Source: Sphingobacteriales bacterium
GTDB lineage: Bacteria > Bacteroidota > Bacteroidia > Sphingobacteriales > Sphingobacteriaceae
DNA: 7,944 nucleotides
Assembly: GCA_947478655.1 (NCBI GenBank)
Contig: CANJWU010000047.1
Span: forward strand, 1 to 7,944
Reading direction: 5' to 3'
Position 1 is the stretch's first letter. Each line of letters starts with the position of its first letter. The position numbers and the translations under genes were made by a program. Under the pieces are notes generated by a model. That model was not told the origin of the DNA. It was given only the letters and a program-made list of their open reading frames with translations, and did not search any database. This document shows, in pieces, positions 1-6,011 of the stretch.

Positions 1-131
1 GAAATTTCTTAGCTGAATATGATAAAATAGTAAAGATTGGAATAGGCTGTATTTTTATAGCCTATTCTTTTTTTAGATTGTGGCGATCTTTAAACAATTG
101 GAAAAACAGTAACAATGAAGACGAAGCATAA
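1..131 (+). CDS. Possible 3' end of a small membrane protein (partial)
   Basis: The frame starting at base 3 is open from the window edge to a TAA at 129-131, giving at least 42 residues with no internal ATG, so it would be the tail of a gene that starts upstream. It reads as a plausible membrane-protein end: a hydrophobic stretch IVKIGIGCIFIAYSFF (about residues 9-24 of the visible part), then basic and aromatic residues (R25, W27, R28), then a polar acidic tail ending NNEDEA. It would overlap the start of the following lipoprotein gene by 17 bases, consistent with translational coupling. Against it, an open frame of this length can occur by chance in AT-rich DNA, and bases 40-74 form a terminator-like hairpin. 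I do not recognise the family firmly. It vaguely resembles short one-helix proteins of Bacteroidota. Confidence 0.42.
   Translation, partial: NFLAEYDKIVKIGIGCIFIAYSFFRLWRSLNNWKNSNNEDEA
40..74 (+). terminator. Hairpin plus T-run, possible intrinsic terminator
   Basis: GAATAGGCT (40-48) is the exact reverse complement of AGCCTATTC (59-67). The stem can extend inward by a G-T wobble and two A-T pairs to a four-base TTTT loop. Seven T residues (68-74) follow directly. On the opposite strand no T-run follows the stem, so it would act on the plus strand. It lies 40 bases before the PstS-like start codon, so it could end an upstream transcript. The same bases are also open in the frame of the possible membrane-protein tail, so the two readings compete unless the hairpin acts inside a coding end. 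Confidence 0.5.
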
Positions 132-1050
132 ATTTTTATTATTTGCCCTAATTGGAATCTGCTTTTCTGCTTGCTCAAATAATAAAGATAAAAACGGAAA
201 AGAGTTGAGCAGCACTACGAGCGGTGAAGTAAAAATTGCCGCAGACGAAACGCTACTTTCTATCATCGATGCACAAGAACAAGTTTTCGAAACGATTTAT
301 CCTAAAGCAAACGTAAACGCAGTTTATTTGCCAGAGTTAGACATGATGGATTTGTTTATTAAGGACAGCATCTCTTTGGTGATTGCCGCAAGAAGCTTAA
401 ACCCTTCTGAAATAGCCTATTTTAAAGGGAAACACAGCTATACGCAAAATAAAATAGCAAGCGACGGCATTGCGCTAATCGTAAATAATCAAAACGCCGA
501 TACTACTTTTACTTTAGCGCAAGTGCGTGAAATTATGCGTGGAAAATTTACAGATTGGAATACACTCGACAAAAATTCTACGCTTGCAAAAATCAATCTT
601 GTGTTTGATAATAAGAATAGCGGAACCGTTCGATACATGGCCGAATTAGTGGGTCAAAAATCTATACCGGGTTACGCATTAAAAACAAACGAAGAAGTAA
701 TTAAATATGTTAGCGAAAATAAAAACGCTTTAGGAATTGTGGGCGTAAATTGGATTAGCGACAAAGACGATCCAAAGGCCATGAAATTTAAAAGCGGTAT
801 TAATGTAGTAGGCATTATGGGCGACCCAGGCGATTTGGGTGATGATTATTATTACCAACCCTACCAAGCTTACTTTGCCACTAAACAATACCCTTTATTA
901 CGCGAAATATACAGTATTAGCAGAGAGCCTAGAGCAGGCCTTGCCACTGGCTTTGCGTCGTTTATATCAAGCGATAAAGGCCAAAAAATTATTTTAAAAT
1001 CTGGCTTATTGCCAGCCAACGCACCTATCAGAATTATACAAACAAATTAA
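115..1050 (+). CDS. PstS-like substrate-binding lipoprotein
   Basis: 311 residues. The N-terminus is a lipoprotein signal: basic MKTKHK, a hydrophobic core, then a lipobox FSAC with Cys20 as the predicted lipidated residue, followed by a polar linker to about residue 38. The rest reads as a PstS-type periplasmic binding fold: DGIALIVNN (118-125), a LAQVREIMRGKFTDWN block (134-149), the NSGT loop (168-171), and a C-terminal YPLLREIYSISREP to DKGQKIILKSG segment (259-297). In PstS the loop before SGT supplies an arginine and an earlier ASD motif supplies an aspartate for phosphate. By eye these positions are Asp165 and Arg93 here, so phosphate specificity is doubtful. No pstC, pstA or pstB lies nearby. 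The TPR gene follows after 11 bp, implying cotranscription. The family assignment is firm, the ligand unknown. The start at 115 is chosen because it gives a clean signal peptide. Confidence 0.88.
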   Translation: MKTKHKFLLFALIGICFSACSNNKDKNGKELSSTTSGEVKIAADETLLSIIDAQEQVFETIYPKANVNAVYLPELDMMDLFIKDSISLVIAARSLNPSEIAYFKGKHSYTQNKIASDGIALIVNNQNADTTFTLAQVREIMRGKFTDWNTLDKNSTLAKINLVFDNKNSGTVRYMAELVGQKSIPGYALKTNEEVIKYVSENKNALGIVGVNWISDKDDPKAMKFKSGINVVGIMGDPGDLGDDYYYQPYQAYFATKQYPLLREIYSISREPRAGLATGFASFISSDKGQKIILKSGLLPANAPIRIIQTN

Positions 1051-1061
1051 AAAAAATTAGC

Positions 1062-2675
1062 ATGAATCGAAGTTTAAAAAATGCTTGGCTTGTTGCCATC
1101 ATAGTAGTTTCCACTTTTACCATTGTAAAGGCGCAAGATGCAGTAAAAGGAATTAGGGCAATTGAAGTAGAGCAATTTGAAAAAGCAAAAAGAATTTTCA
1201 GCACATTAATTCTTTCAAATCCAAGCAATGCCGACAACTATTATTATTTAGGAAAAGCCTATTATAAGCAAGATAAAATTGATTCAGCTAAATTTTATTT
1301 TCAACAAGGTTTGGCCGCAAACCCTAACTCCACTTTAAACATAGTAGGTTTGGGTTCGGTAGATTACGACTTAGGAAATGTAACAGAAGCTAAAGTAAAT
1401 TTCGATAAAGCAATTGCTATTTCTTTAGGCAAAGATTTTCAAACCTTTATTAGTATTGGCGAAGTCTACCGCGAATTAGGCGTTCGTAATTTCGAAGAGG
1501 CTTTAAGTTATTTCTTAAAAGCAAAAGCGATTAACCAAAAGAGTCCCGAATTATTAGTAGCCATTGGCGATGTATATATGGAGCAAGCCAACGGTTCCGA
1601 AGCGGTAAAATATTACACAGAAGCACTTAAGTTAAACCCTAACTACGTGAACGCTTACGTGCGTACAGGAAAGCTTTGGACTAGGTCTTTGAATTACGCG
1701 GAAGCGAAAATTGCTTTCGATAAAGCGATTAAAATAGACTCTACTTTTGCGCCAATTTATAGAGAATACGGCGAATTAGAATTAACCGCTAAACATTTCG
1801 AAAGCGCGGTTGAAAATTATAAAAAATATTTATTCCTTACCGATAAATCTTTGAATTCGCAATTGCGTTATGCTAAATTTTTATTTTACGGAAAACAATT
1901 TCAAGAGTCTATCGACATCATTAAACAAATTGTAGCGAAAGATTCTAGCGATTATATCAACTACCGTTTGTTAGGTTATTCATCTTACGAAATCAAAGAT
2001 TATAAAGCAGGATTAACTGCTATGAATAAATTTTTCTCGATGAATCCTGCTAAAATTTTACCGCAAGATTACGCTTACTTAGGTAAATTGCAAGTTAAAA
2101 ATAAATTAGACTCATTGGGCGTAAACACCATTACACGCGCCATTGCGCTCGATACCACTAGTAGAGATTTATACGGAGATTTATCCGATGCTTATTTCTC
2201 GATGAAGAAATATAAACTGTCTGCAGAAACCTACGAATTAAAATTATTGAACATTAAACCAACCGCAGTAGATTATTTTAATTTAGGTAGAAAATATTAT
2301 TTCGGACTAGCATTTGCAAAATCAGATTCTGCTTTTGCCAAACTGTTGGAATTGAATGCAGAATATAAACCAGCTTATTTATTTCGCGCAAGAAACAATG
2401 TGCAATTAGATAATGTAGATAAAATAAATGATGGTTTAGCTAAACCATTTTACGAAAAGTTTATTGAATTGACCATTGCAGATCCAAAATTAGACCTAAA
2501 GAAATCTGGTAAAGAATTGATTGAGGCGTATAAATATTTGGGCGATTATAATTACACCGTTTTGAAAGACAATGCGGCTGCCATTGGTAATTTCCAAAAA
2601 ATCATCGAAATTGACCCTAACGACAAAGACGCTAAATTGAATCTAGAGGGATTAATCAAAGAGTCAAAGAAATAA
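1062..2675 (+). CDS. Exported tetratricopeptide (TPR) repeat protein
   Basis: 537 residues. A signal peptide is visible (MNRSLKNAW, then a hydrophobic stretch to about residue 22) with likely cleavage after Ala24 in IVKA-Q, so the protein should be periplasmic. From about residue 39 to the end it consists of roughly 13 tandem 34-residue TPR units. Clear examples contain NADNYYYLGKAYYKQDK, NYVNAYVRTGKLW and AVDYFNLGRKYYFG, and a final unit near NAAAIGNFQKIIEIDPNDKD. One unit near residues 450-500 carries a longer insert. TPR superhelices normally bind partner proteins or peptides; no enzymatic domain is visible. It lies 11 bp after the PstS-like lipoprotein gene, and I recall such pairs in other Bacteroidota, often near TonB/ExbBD genes. 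That suggests a shared envelope role, which is inference. It ends 36 bp before nuoA. Confidence 0.9.
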   Translation: MNRSLKNAWLVAIIVVSTFTIVKAQDAVKGIRAIEVEQFEKAKRIFSTLILSNPSNADNYYYLGKAYYKQDKIDSAKFYFQQGLAANPNSTLNIVGLGSVDYDLGNVTEAKVNFDKAIAISLGKDFQTFISIGEVYRELGVRNFEEALSYFLKAKAINQKSPELLVAIGDVYMEQANGSEAVKYYTEALKLNPNYVNAYVRTGKLWTRSLNYAEAKIAFDKAIKIDSTFAPIYREYGELELTAKHFESAVENYKKYLFLTDKSLNSQLRYAKFLFYGKQFQESIDIIKQIVAKDSSDYINYRLLGYSSYEIKDYKAGLTAMNKFFSMNPAKILPQDYAYLGKLQVKNKLDSLGVNTITRAIALDTTSRDLYGDLSDAYFSMKKYKLSAETYELKLLNIKPTAVDYFNLGRKYYFGLAFAKSDSAFAKLLELNAEYKPAYLFRARNNVQLDNVDKINDGLAKPFYEKFIELTIADPKLDLKKSGKELIEAYKYLGDYNYTVLKDNAAAIGNFQKIIEIDPNDKDAKLNLEGLIKESKK

Positions 2676-2708
2676 TCATTAAATTTACCGCATACATTAA
2701 TCATTAAA
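2673..2708 (+). repeat. Short direct repeat TAATCATTAAA in the gap before nuoA
   Basis: TAATCATTAAA occurs at 2673-2683 (overlapping the stop codon of the TPR gene) and again at 2698-2708, just before the nuoA start codon. The second copy is the centre of TTAAT-C-ATTAA, a small inverted repeat. The copies are 25 bp apart start to start. This could be a pair of operator half-sites, or merely A/T-rich leader sequence. No terminator or clear TAnnTTTG promoter box is present in this 36-bp gap, so nuoA may be reached by transcription from upstream. Confidence 0.25.
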
Positions 2709-2711
2709 AAT

Positions 2712-3083
2712 ATGGGAAATTCATTTATACCAGCCGATTACTTCCCAATCGTATTGCAATTATTTGCGGCCATTGGCTTTGTAGCAGTTACCATGTTGGC
2801 TACTCATTACATTGGTCCTAAGCGTAAAACAGCCGATAAATTAGCCAATTTTGAGTGCGGAATTGAGCAACAAGGCGATGCCAGGTCTCCTATTTCTGTG
2901 AAGTACTTTTTGGTTGCCATCTTGTTTGTATTATTCGATGTCGAGGTAATTTTTATGTACCCTTGGGCAGTCAATTTTAGAGAGTTTGGAATCACTGGTT
3001 TTTTAGAAATGTTCACCTTTGTAGGCTTCCTTTTAGCCGGCTTCTTTTACCTATTAAAAAAGGGTGCTTTAGACTGGGAATAA
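2712..3083 (+). CDS. nuoA: NADH-quinone oxidoreductase subunit A
   Basis: 123 residues, the usual size for NuoA (ND3 in mitochondria), a membrane-arm subunit of complex I next to the quinone cavity. Three membrane helices are visible at about 12-33, 62-83 and 93-115. The hallmark loop between helices 1 and 2 reads KLANFECGIEQQGDARSP, with Cys49 matching the conserved ND3 loop cysteine that reports the active/deactive switch in mammals. Helix 2 carries the buried acidic pair Asp76 and Glu78 in LFDVEVIFMYPWAV, and helix 3 carries Glu99. These acids belong to the conserved charged path. It is the first nuo gene of the cluster, 36 bp after the TPR gene, and is separated from nuoB by a 100-bp gap that contains a terminator-like hairpin. 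Confidence 0.97.
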   Translation: MGNSFIPADYFPIVLQLFAAIGFVAVTMLATHYIGPKRKTADKLANFECGIEQQGDARSPISVKYFLVAILFVLFDVEVIFMYPWAVNFREFGITGFLEMFTFVGFLLAGFFYLLKKGALDWE

Positions 3084-3129
3084 TTAAGATTTTTCTTGTC
3101 GCTAAACCCTTAAAAAGTAATATTTATTG

Positions 3130-3137
3130 TACATTTG
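3130..3137 (+). promoter_or_regulatory. Candidate Bacteroidota -7 promoter box (TACATTTG) before nuoB
   Basis: TACATTTG matches the Bacteroidota -7 consensus TAnnTTTG at every fixed position. The expected TTG-type -33 element is not found about 20 bp upstream; the nearest TTG (3096-3098) is about 31 bp away. The match is therefore only half a promoter. If used, transcription would begin about 3141-3144, inside the left arm of the hairpin, leaving a leader of about 40 bases before nuoB. Confidence 0.28.
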
Positions 3138-3173
3138 ACGCACATCTTCAGGTAAGATGTGCGTTTTGTTTTT
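3138..3173 (+). terminator. Perfect 11-bp hairpin plus T-rich tract between nuoA and nuoB
   Basis: ACGCACATCTT (3138-3148) pairs perfectly with AAGATGTGCGT (3154-3164) around a five-base loop CAGGT. The tract TTTGTTTTT (3165-3173) follows. This is a textbook intrinsic terminator on the plus strand; the other strand shows no T-run. It ends 10 bases before the nuoB start codon, so it lies in the leader of any transcript carrying nuoB from upstream. It could end or attenuate read-through from nuoA, or stabilise the 3' end of a processed nuoA message. Confidence 0.82.
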
Positions 3174-3183
3174 AAGCATTTTT

Positions 3184-3726
3184 ATGAGTGATATCAAAAT
3201 TGTTTCGGCACCAGAAGGAATAGAAGGTGCAGGTTTTTTCGCAACGCGATTAGACAAAGTTGTTGGTCTTGCAAGATCACATTCATTATGGCCTTTACCA
3301 TTTGCAACTTCATGTTGCGGAATTGAGTTTATGGCAACCATGGGATCTCATTACGACTTCGCTAGATTTGGTTCCGAGCGTCCAAGTTTTTCGCCTCGTC
3401 AAGCAGATTTATTAATGGTAATGGGAACCATTGCAAAAAAAATGGGCCCTGTTTTAAAACAAGTTTATTTACAAATGGCTGAACCCCGCTGGGTTATTGC
3501 TGTTGGCGCTTGTGCATCTTCTGGTGGTATCTTCGATACTTACAGTGTAATGCAAGGTATCGACGAAATTATTCCAGTAGATGTTTATGTGCCTGGCTGT
3601 CCGCCGCGCCCCGAAGCAATCATCGATGGCTTCAATCGCATTCAAGATTTAGTAAAATCTGAATCGATGCGTAGAAGAAATACACCAGAGTACCAAGCCC
3701 TCATGACTAATTACGGAATTAAATAA
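3184..3726 (+). CDS. nuoB: NADH-quinone oxidoreductase subunit B
   Basis: 180 residues from the ATG at 3184. NuoB (PSST/NDUFS7) holds the terminal [4Fe-4S] cluster N2 that passes electrons to quinone, at the junction of the peripheral and membrane arms. The N2 ligands are present: adjacent Cys44-Cys45 in [10 protein letters not shown], Cys110 in VGACASSGG, and Cys139 in [11 protein letters not shown]. Arg31 in LARSHSLWP lies in the stretch equivalent to the region hydroxylated by NDUFAF5 in human NDUFS7. An in-frame ATG at 3157 would add MCVLFLSIF but falls within the right arm of the hairpin and gives a non-conserved extension. The [12 protein letters not shown] start matches how relatives begin as I remember them. 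nuoC starts one base after the stop codon, so the pair is tightly coupled. Confidence 0.97.
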   Translation: MSDIKIVSAPEGIEGAGFFATRLDKVVGLARSHSLWPLPFATSCCGIEFMATMGSHYDFARFGSERPSFSPRQADLLMVMGTIAKKMGPVLKQVYLQMAEPRWVIAVGACASSGGIFDTYSVMQGIDEIIPVDVYVPGCPPRPEAIIDGFNRIQDLVKSESMRRRNTPEYQALMTNYGIK

Positions 3727-3727
3727 A

Positions 3728-4225
3728 ATGGCAATAGCAACAGAAAAATTGATCGCAGATTTGCAGTCTACTTTTGGAACTGCATTGAGTAATTTTGAAG
3801 AGCCTTATGGTTTGTTAACCTTTCAAACCAATAAAGACAGCATCATACCTGTATTAAAATATTTAAATGAAAACGAAACTTACCGTTTCCGTTTTTTAAC
3901 AGATGTTTGCGCCGTTCATTATCCAACAACAAAAGAGTTAGCAGTTGTTTATCATGTGCAAAGCATGGAAAATAATTTTCGAATAAGAATTAAAGTATTT
4001 ATTCCAGAATCAAATCCTAAAATTCCTACTGCAACAGTTTTATATGAATCTGCTAATTGGCAAGAGCGTGAAACCTATGATTTTTATGGAGTAATTTTTG
4101 AAGGACATCCAAATTTGGTTAGAATTTTAAATGTGGACGATATGGTTGCTTTTCCTATGAGAAAAGAACATCCATTAGAAGATCCAAACAGAATTGATAA
4201 AAACGATACTTATTTCGGTAGATAA
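3728..4225 (+). CDS. nuoC: NADH-quinone oxidoreductase subunit C
   Basis: 165 residues. This is the 30-kDa subunit (NDUFS3) of the connecting module, which binds NuoD and carries no cofactor. The 30-kDa signature lies at 111-134: WQERETYDFYGVIFEGHP followed by NLVRIL, with the conserved ERE, D118, G121 and HPNL-R elements. The C-terminus ends PMRKEHPLEDP to TYFGR, typical of the short bacterial NuoC. It is separate from nuoD, unlike the fused NuoCD of Escherichia coli. It begins one base after the nuoB stop, and nuoD follows after 17 bp, indicating one transcript. Confidence 0.97.
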   Translation: MAIATEKLIADLQSTFGTALSNFEEPYGLLTFQTNKDSIIPVLKYLNENETYRFRFLTDVCAVHYPTTKELAVVYHVQSMENNFRIRIKVFIPESNPKIPTATVLYESANWQERETYDFYGVIFEGHPNLVRILNVDDMVAFPMRKEHPLEDPNRIDKNDTYFGR

Positions 4226-4242
4226 AAAATTAACATAGAATT

Positions 4243-5451
4243 ATGGCTCACATTCAACTTGGCAGCGATTCATTAGAAAAAGAAACCACAACTTTAAATC
4301 TTGGTCCAACACACCCTGCAACACATGGGGTATTCCAAAACGTTTTGGAAATGGATGGCGAAAGAATTGTTAGCGCTGTTTCTACTATTGGCTATATACA
4401 CAGAGCATTTGAGAAGATCGCAGAGCATCGTCCTTATTATCAAATCACGCCTTTAACCGATAGACTCAACTATTGTTCGTCGCCCATTAATAATTTTGGT
4501 TGGCATTTAACAGTGGAGAAACTTTTGAATATTGAAACGCCTAAGCGTGTAGATTACATGCGCATCATTATTATGGAATTGGCGAGAATTTCTGATCATT
4601 TAATTTGTAATGGAATTTTAGGAGTAGATACCGGCGCTTTTACTGGCTTCTTATATTTGATGCAAGAGCGAGAAAACATTTATGAAATTTACGAAGAAAT
4701 TTGCGGTGCAAGGTTAACAACTAATTTTGGTCGTGTGGGAGGTTTTGAAAGAGACTTCAACGACATTGCTATTTTAAAAACCAAAAAGTTTTTAGCCACC
4801 TTCCCAAAGGTGATGAGATCTTTCGAAGAGTTATTTAACAGAAACAGAATATTTATTGATAGAACAGTTGGTGTTGGTGCCATTAGCGCCGAAAAGGCTT
4901 TAAACTATGGCTTTACCGGCCCATGTTTAAGAGCAACTGGTATAGACTACGATGTGCGTACGGCTAATCCATACAGTTCTTATCAAGAATTTGATTTTGA
5001 AATTCCGGTGGGCACCAACGGTGATACTTACGATAGGTATATGGTAAGGAACGAAGAAATTTGGCAGAGCTTAAGATTAATTGAACAAGCTTTAGCAAAA
5101 ATGGAAAAAGAACCCAAAGGAATTTTCCATGCAGATGTACCTGCTTATTACTTACCCGAAAAACAAGATGTGTATTCCAATATGGAAGCACTCATTTATC
5201 ATTTTAAAATTGTGATGGGTGAAGTGGATATGCCTAAAGGCGAATTATACCATGCAGTAGAAGGTGGAAATGGCGAGCTTGGATTTTATTTAATTTCAGA
5301 AGGCGGCAGATCGCCGTACCGACTGCATTTTAGAAGACCATGTTTTATTATTTATCAAGCATTCGCAGAAATAGCAAAAGGATCTTTGTTATCTGATGCG
5401 ATTGTTACGATGAGTAGTTTGAATGTAATTGCAGGCGAGTTAGACGCTTAA
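4243..5451 (+). CDS. nuoD: NADH-quinone oxidoreductase subunit D
   Basis: 402 residues. This is the 49-kDa subunit (NDUFS2), related to the large subunit of [NiFe] hydrogenases, which forms the quinone-binding cavity with NuoB. The signature [13 protein letters not shown] lies at 18-30. By position, His28 corresponds to quinone-contacting His38 of Thermus Nqo4 and Tyr77 (in TDRLNY) to Tyr87; the spacing of 49 residues is the same. Arg54 in YIHRAFEK corresponds to the arginine dimethylated by NDUFAF7 in mammalian NDUFS2. The C-terminal block [16 protein letters not shown] (353-368) and a final VIAGELD are typical. There is no sign of truncation. It sits 17 bp after nuoC and 31 bp before nuoE. 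Confidence 0.98.
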   Translation: MAHIQLGSDSLEKETTTLNLGPTHPATHGVFQNVLEMDGERIVSAVSTIGYIHRAFEKIAEHRPYYQITPLTDRLNYCSSPINNFGWHLTVEKLLNIETPKRVDYMRIIIMELARISDHLICNGILGVDTGAFTGFLYLMQERENIYEIYEEICGARLTTNFGRVGGFERDFNDIAILKTKKFLATFPKVMRSFEELFNRNRIFIDRTVGVGAISAEKALNYGFTGPCLRATGIDYDVRTANPYSSYQEFDFEIPVGTNGDTYDRYMVRNEEIWQSLRLIEQALAKMEKEPKGIFHADVPAYYLPEKQDVYSNMEALIYHFKIVMGEVDMPKGELYHAVEGGNGELGFYLISEGGRSPYRLHFRRPCFIIYQAFAEIAKGSLLSDAIVTMSSLNVIAGELDA

Positions 5452-5482
5452 TATATTTTTTAAAAGCATAAAAAATAAATAA

Positions 5483-6001
5483 ATGAATTTAGCATTTTCA
5501 GAAGAAGCATTAGCACTATCAAAAGCGTTAATGAAAAGATATCCGGAAGGAAAACATAAATCGGCATTGATTCCAATCTTGCATATTGCGCAAGCAGAAT
5601 TTAATGGTTGGTTAAGTTCGGATGCAATGGATTATGTGGCAAGCATTATTGGCATTAAACCAATTGAAGTTTATGAGGTGGCCTCTTTTTATTCCATGTT
5701 TAATATGCAACCTGTTGGCAAATGCTCTTTAGAGGTTTGTCATACGGGCCCATGCGCAATAAATGGAGCAGAAAGTTTAATTAGCTATTTAGAAAATAAA
5801 TTGAATATTAAGCTTGGCCAAACTACTGCAGATGGCATGTTTACGCTAAAGGCAGTAGAATGTTTGGGATCTTGCGGATCAGCGCCTATGTTACAGTGTG
5901 GCGTAAACTATTACGAAAACTTAACGAATGAAAAGGCAGACGAATTAATCAATAAATTAACTGCCGAAAATCGTTTACAATCTTATACAGATATAAAATA
6001 A
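5483..6001 (+). CDS. nuoE: NADH-quinone oxidoreductase subunit E
   Basis: 172 residues. This is the 24-kDa subunit (NDUFV2) of the NADH-oxidising module: an N-terminal helical bundle (to about 75) and a thioredoxin-like domain holding [2Fe-2S] cluster N1a. All four ligands are present with family spacing: Cys86 and Cys91 in EVCHTGPC, and Cys127 and Cys131 in ECLGSCGSAP. The VYEVASFYSMFN motif (63-74) is also characteristic. The 31-bp gap after nuoD is purely A/T-rich, with an A-rich leader before the ATG. The next gene is a methyltransferase 10 bp downstream, where nuoF would usually be expected. Confidence 0.97.
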   Translation: MNLAFSEEALALSKALMKRYPEGKHKSALIPILHIAQAEFNGWLSSDAMDYVASIIGIKPIEVYEVASFYSMFNMQPVGKCSLEVCHTGPCAINGAESLISYLENKLNIKLGQTTADGMFTLKAVECLGSCGSAPMLQCGVNYYENLTNEKADELINKLTAENRLQSYTDIK

Positions 6002-6011
6002 TTTTTAATTG

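Noticed and set aside
1034..1237. Minus-strand open frame over the start of the TPR gene
   Set aside because: Antisense to the signal peptide and first TPR; its hydrophobic look reflects the complement of the coding sequence.
2807..3016. Minus-strand open frame inside nuoA
   Set aside because: Fully antisense to a well-conserved gene, with no plausible protein features.
3157..3183. Upstream in-frame ATG that would extend NuoB by nine residues (MCVLFLSIF)
   Set aside because: It lies in the right arm of the hairpin and its T-rich tail, the added hydrophobic residues do not fit NuoB, and [12 protein letters not shown] at 3184 fits the family start.
3102..3341. Open frame on the minus strand across the nuoA-nuoB gap (79 codons)
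   Set aside because: It is antisense to nuoB and the hairpin, shows no recognisable domain, and is explained as a shadow of the coding strand.
4689..5191. Two minus-strand open frames within nuoD (4689-4883 and 4964-5191)
   Set aside because: Antisense shadows of nuoD with no domains or leader.
5452..5482. Inverted A/T tract (TATTTTTT ... AAAAAATA) between nuoD and nuoE as a terminator
   Set aside because: The pairing is only A-T in a purely A/T-rich spacer, with no G-C stem; it is better explained as an A-rich translation leader.
6009..6011. TTG as the start codon of the methyltransferase
   Set aside because: The adjacent ATG at 6012 is a better start and changes the protein by one residue only.
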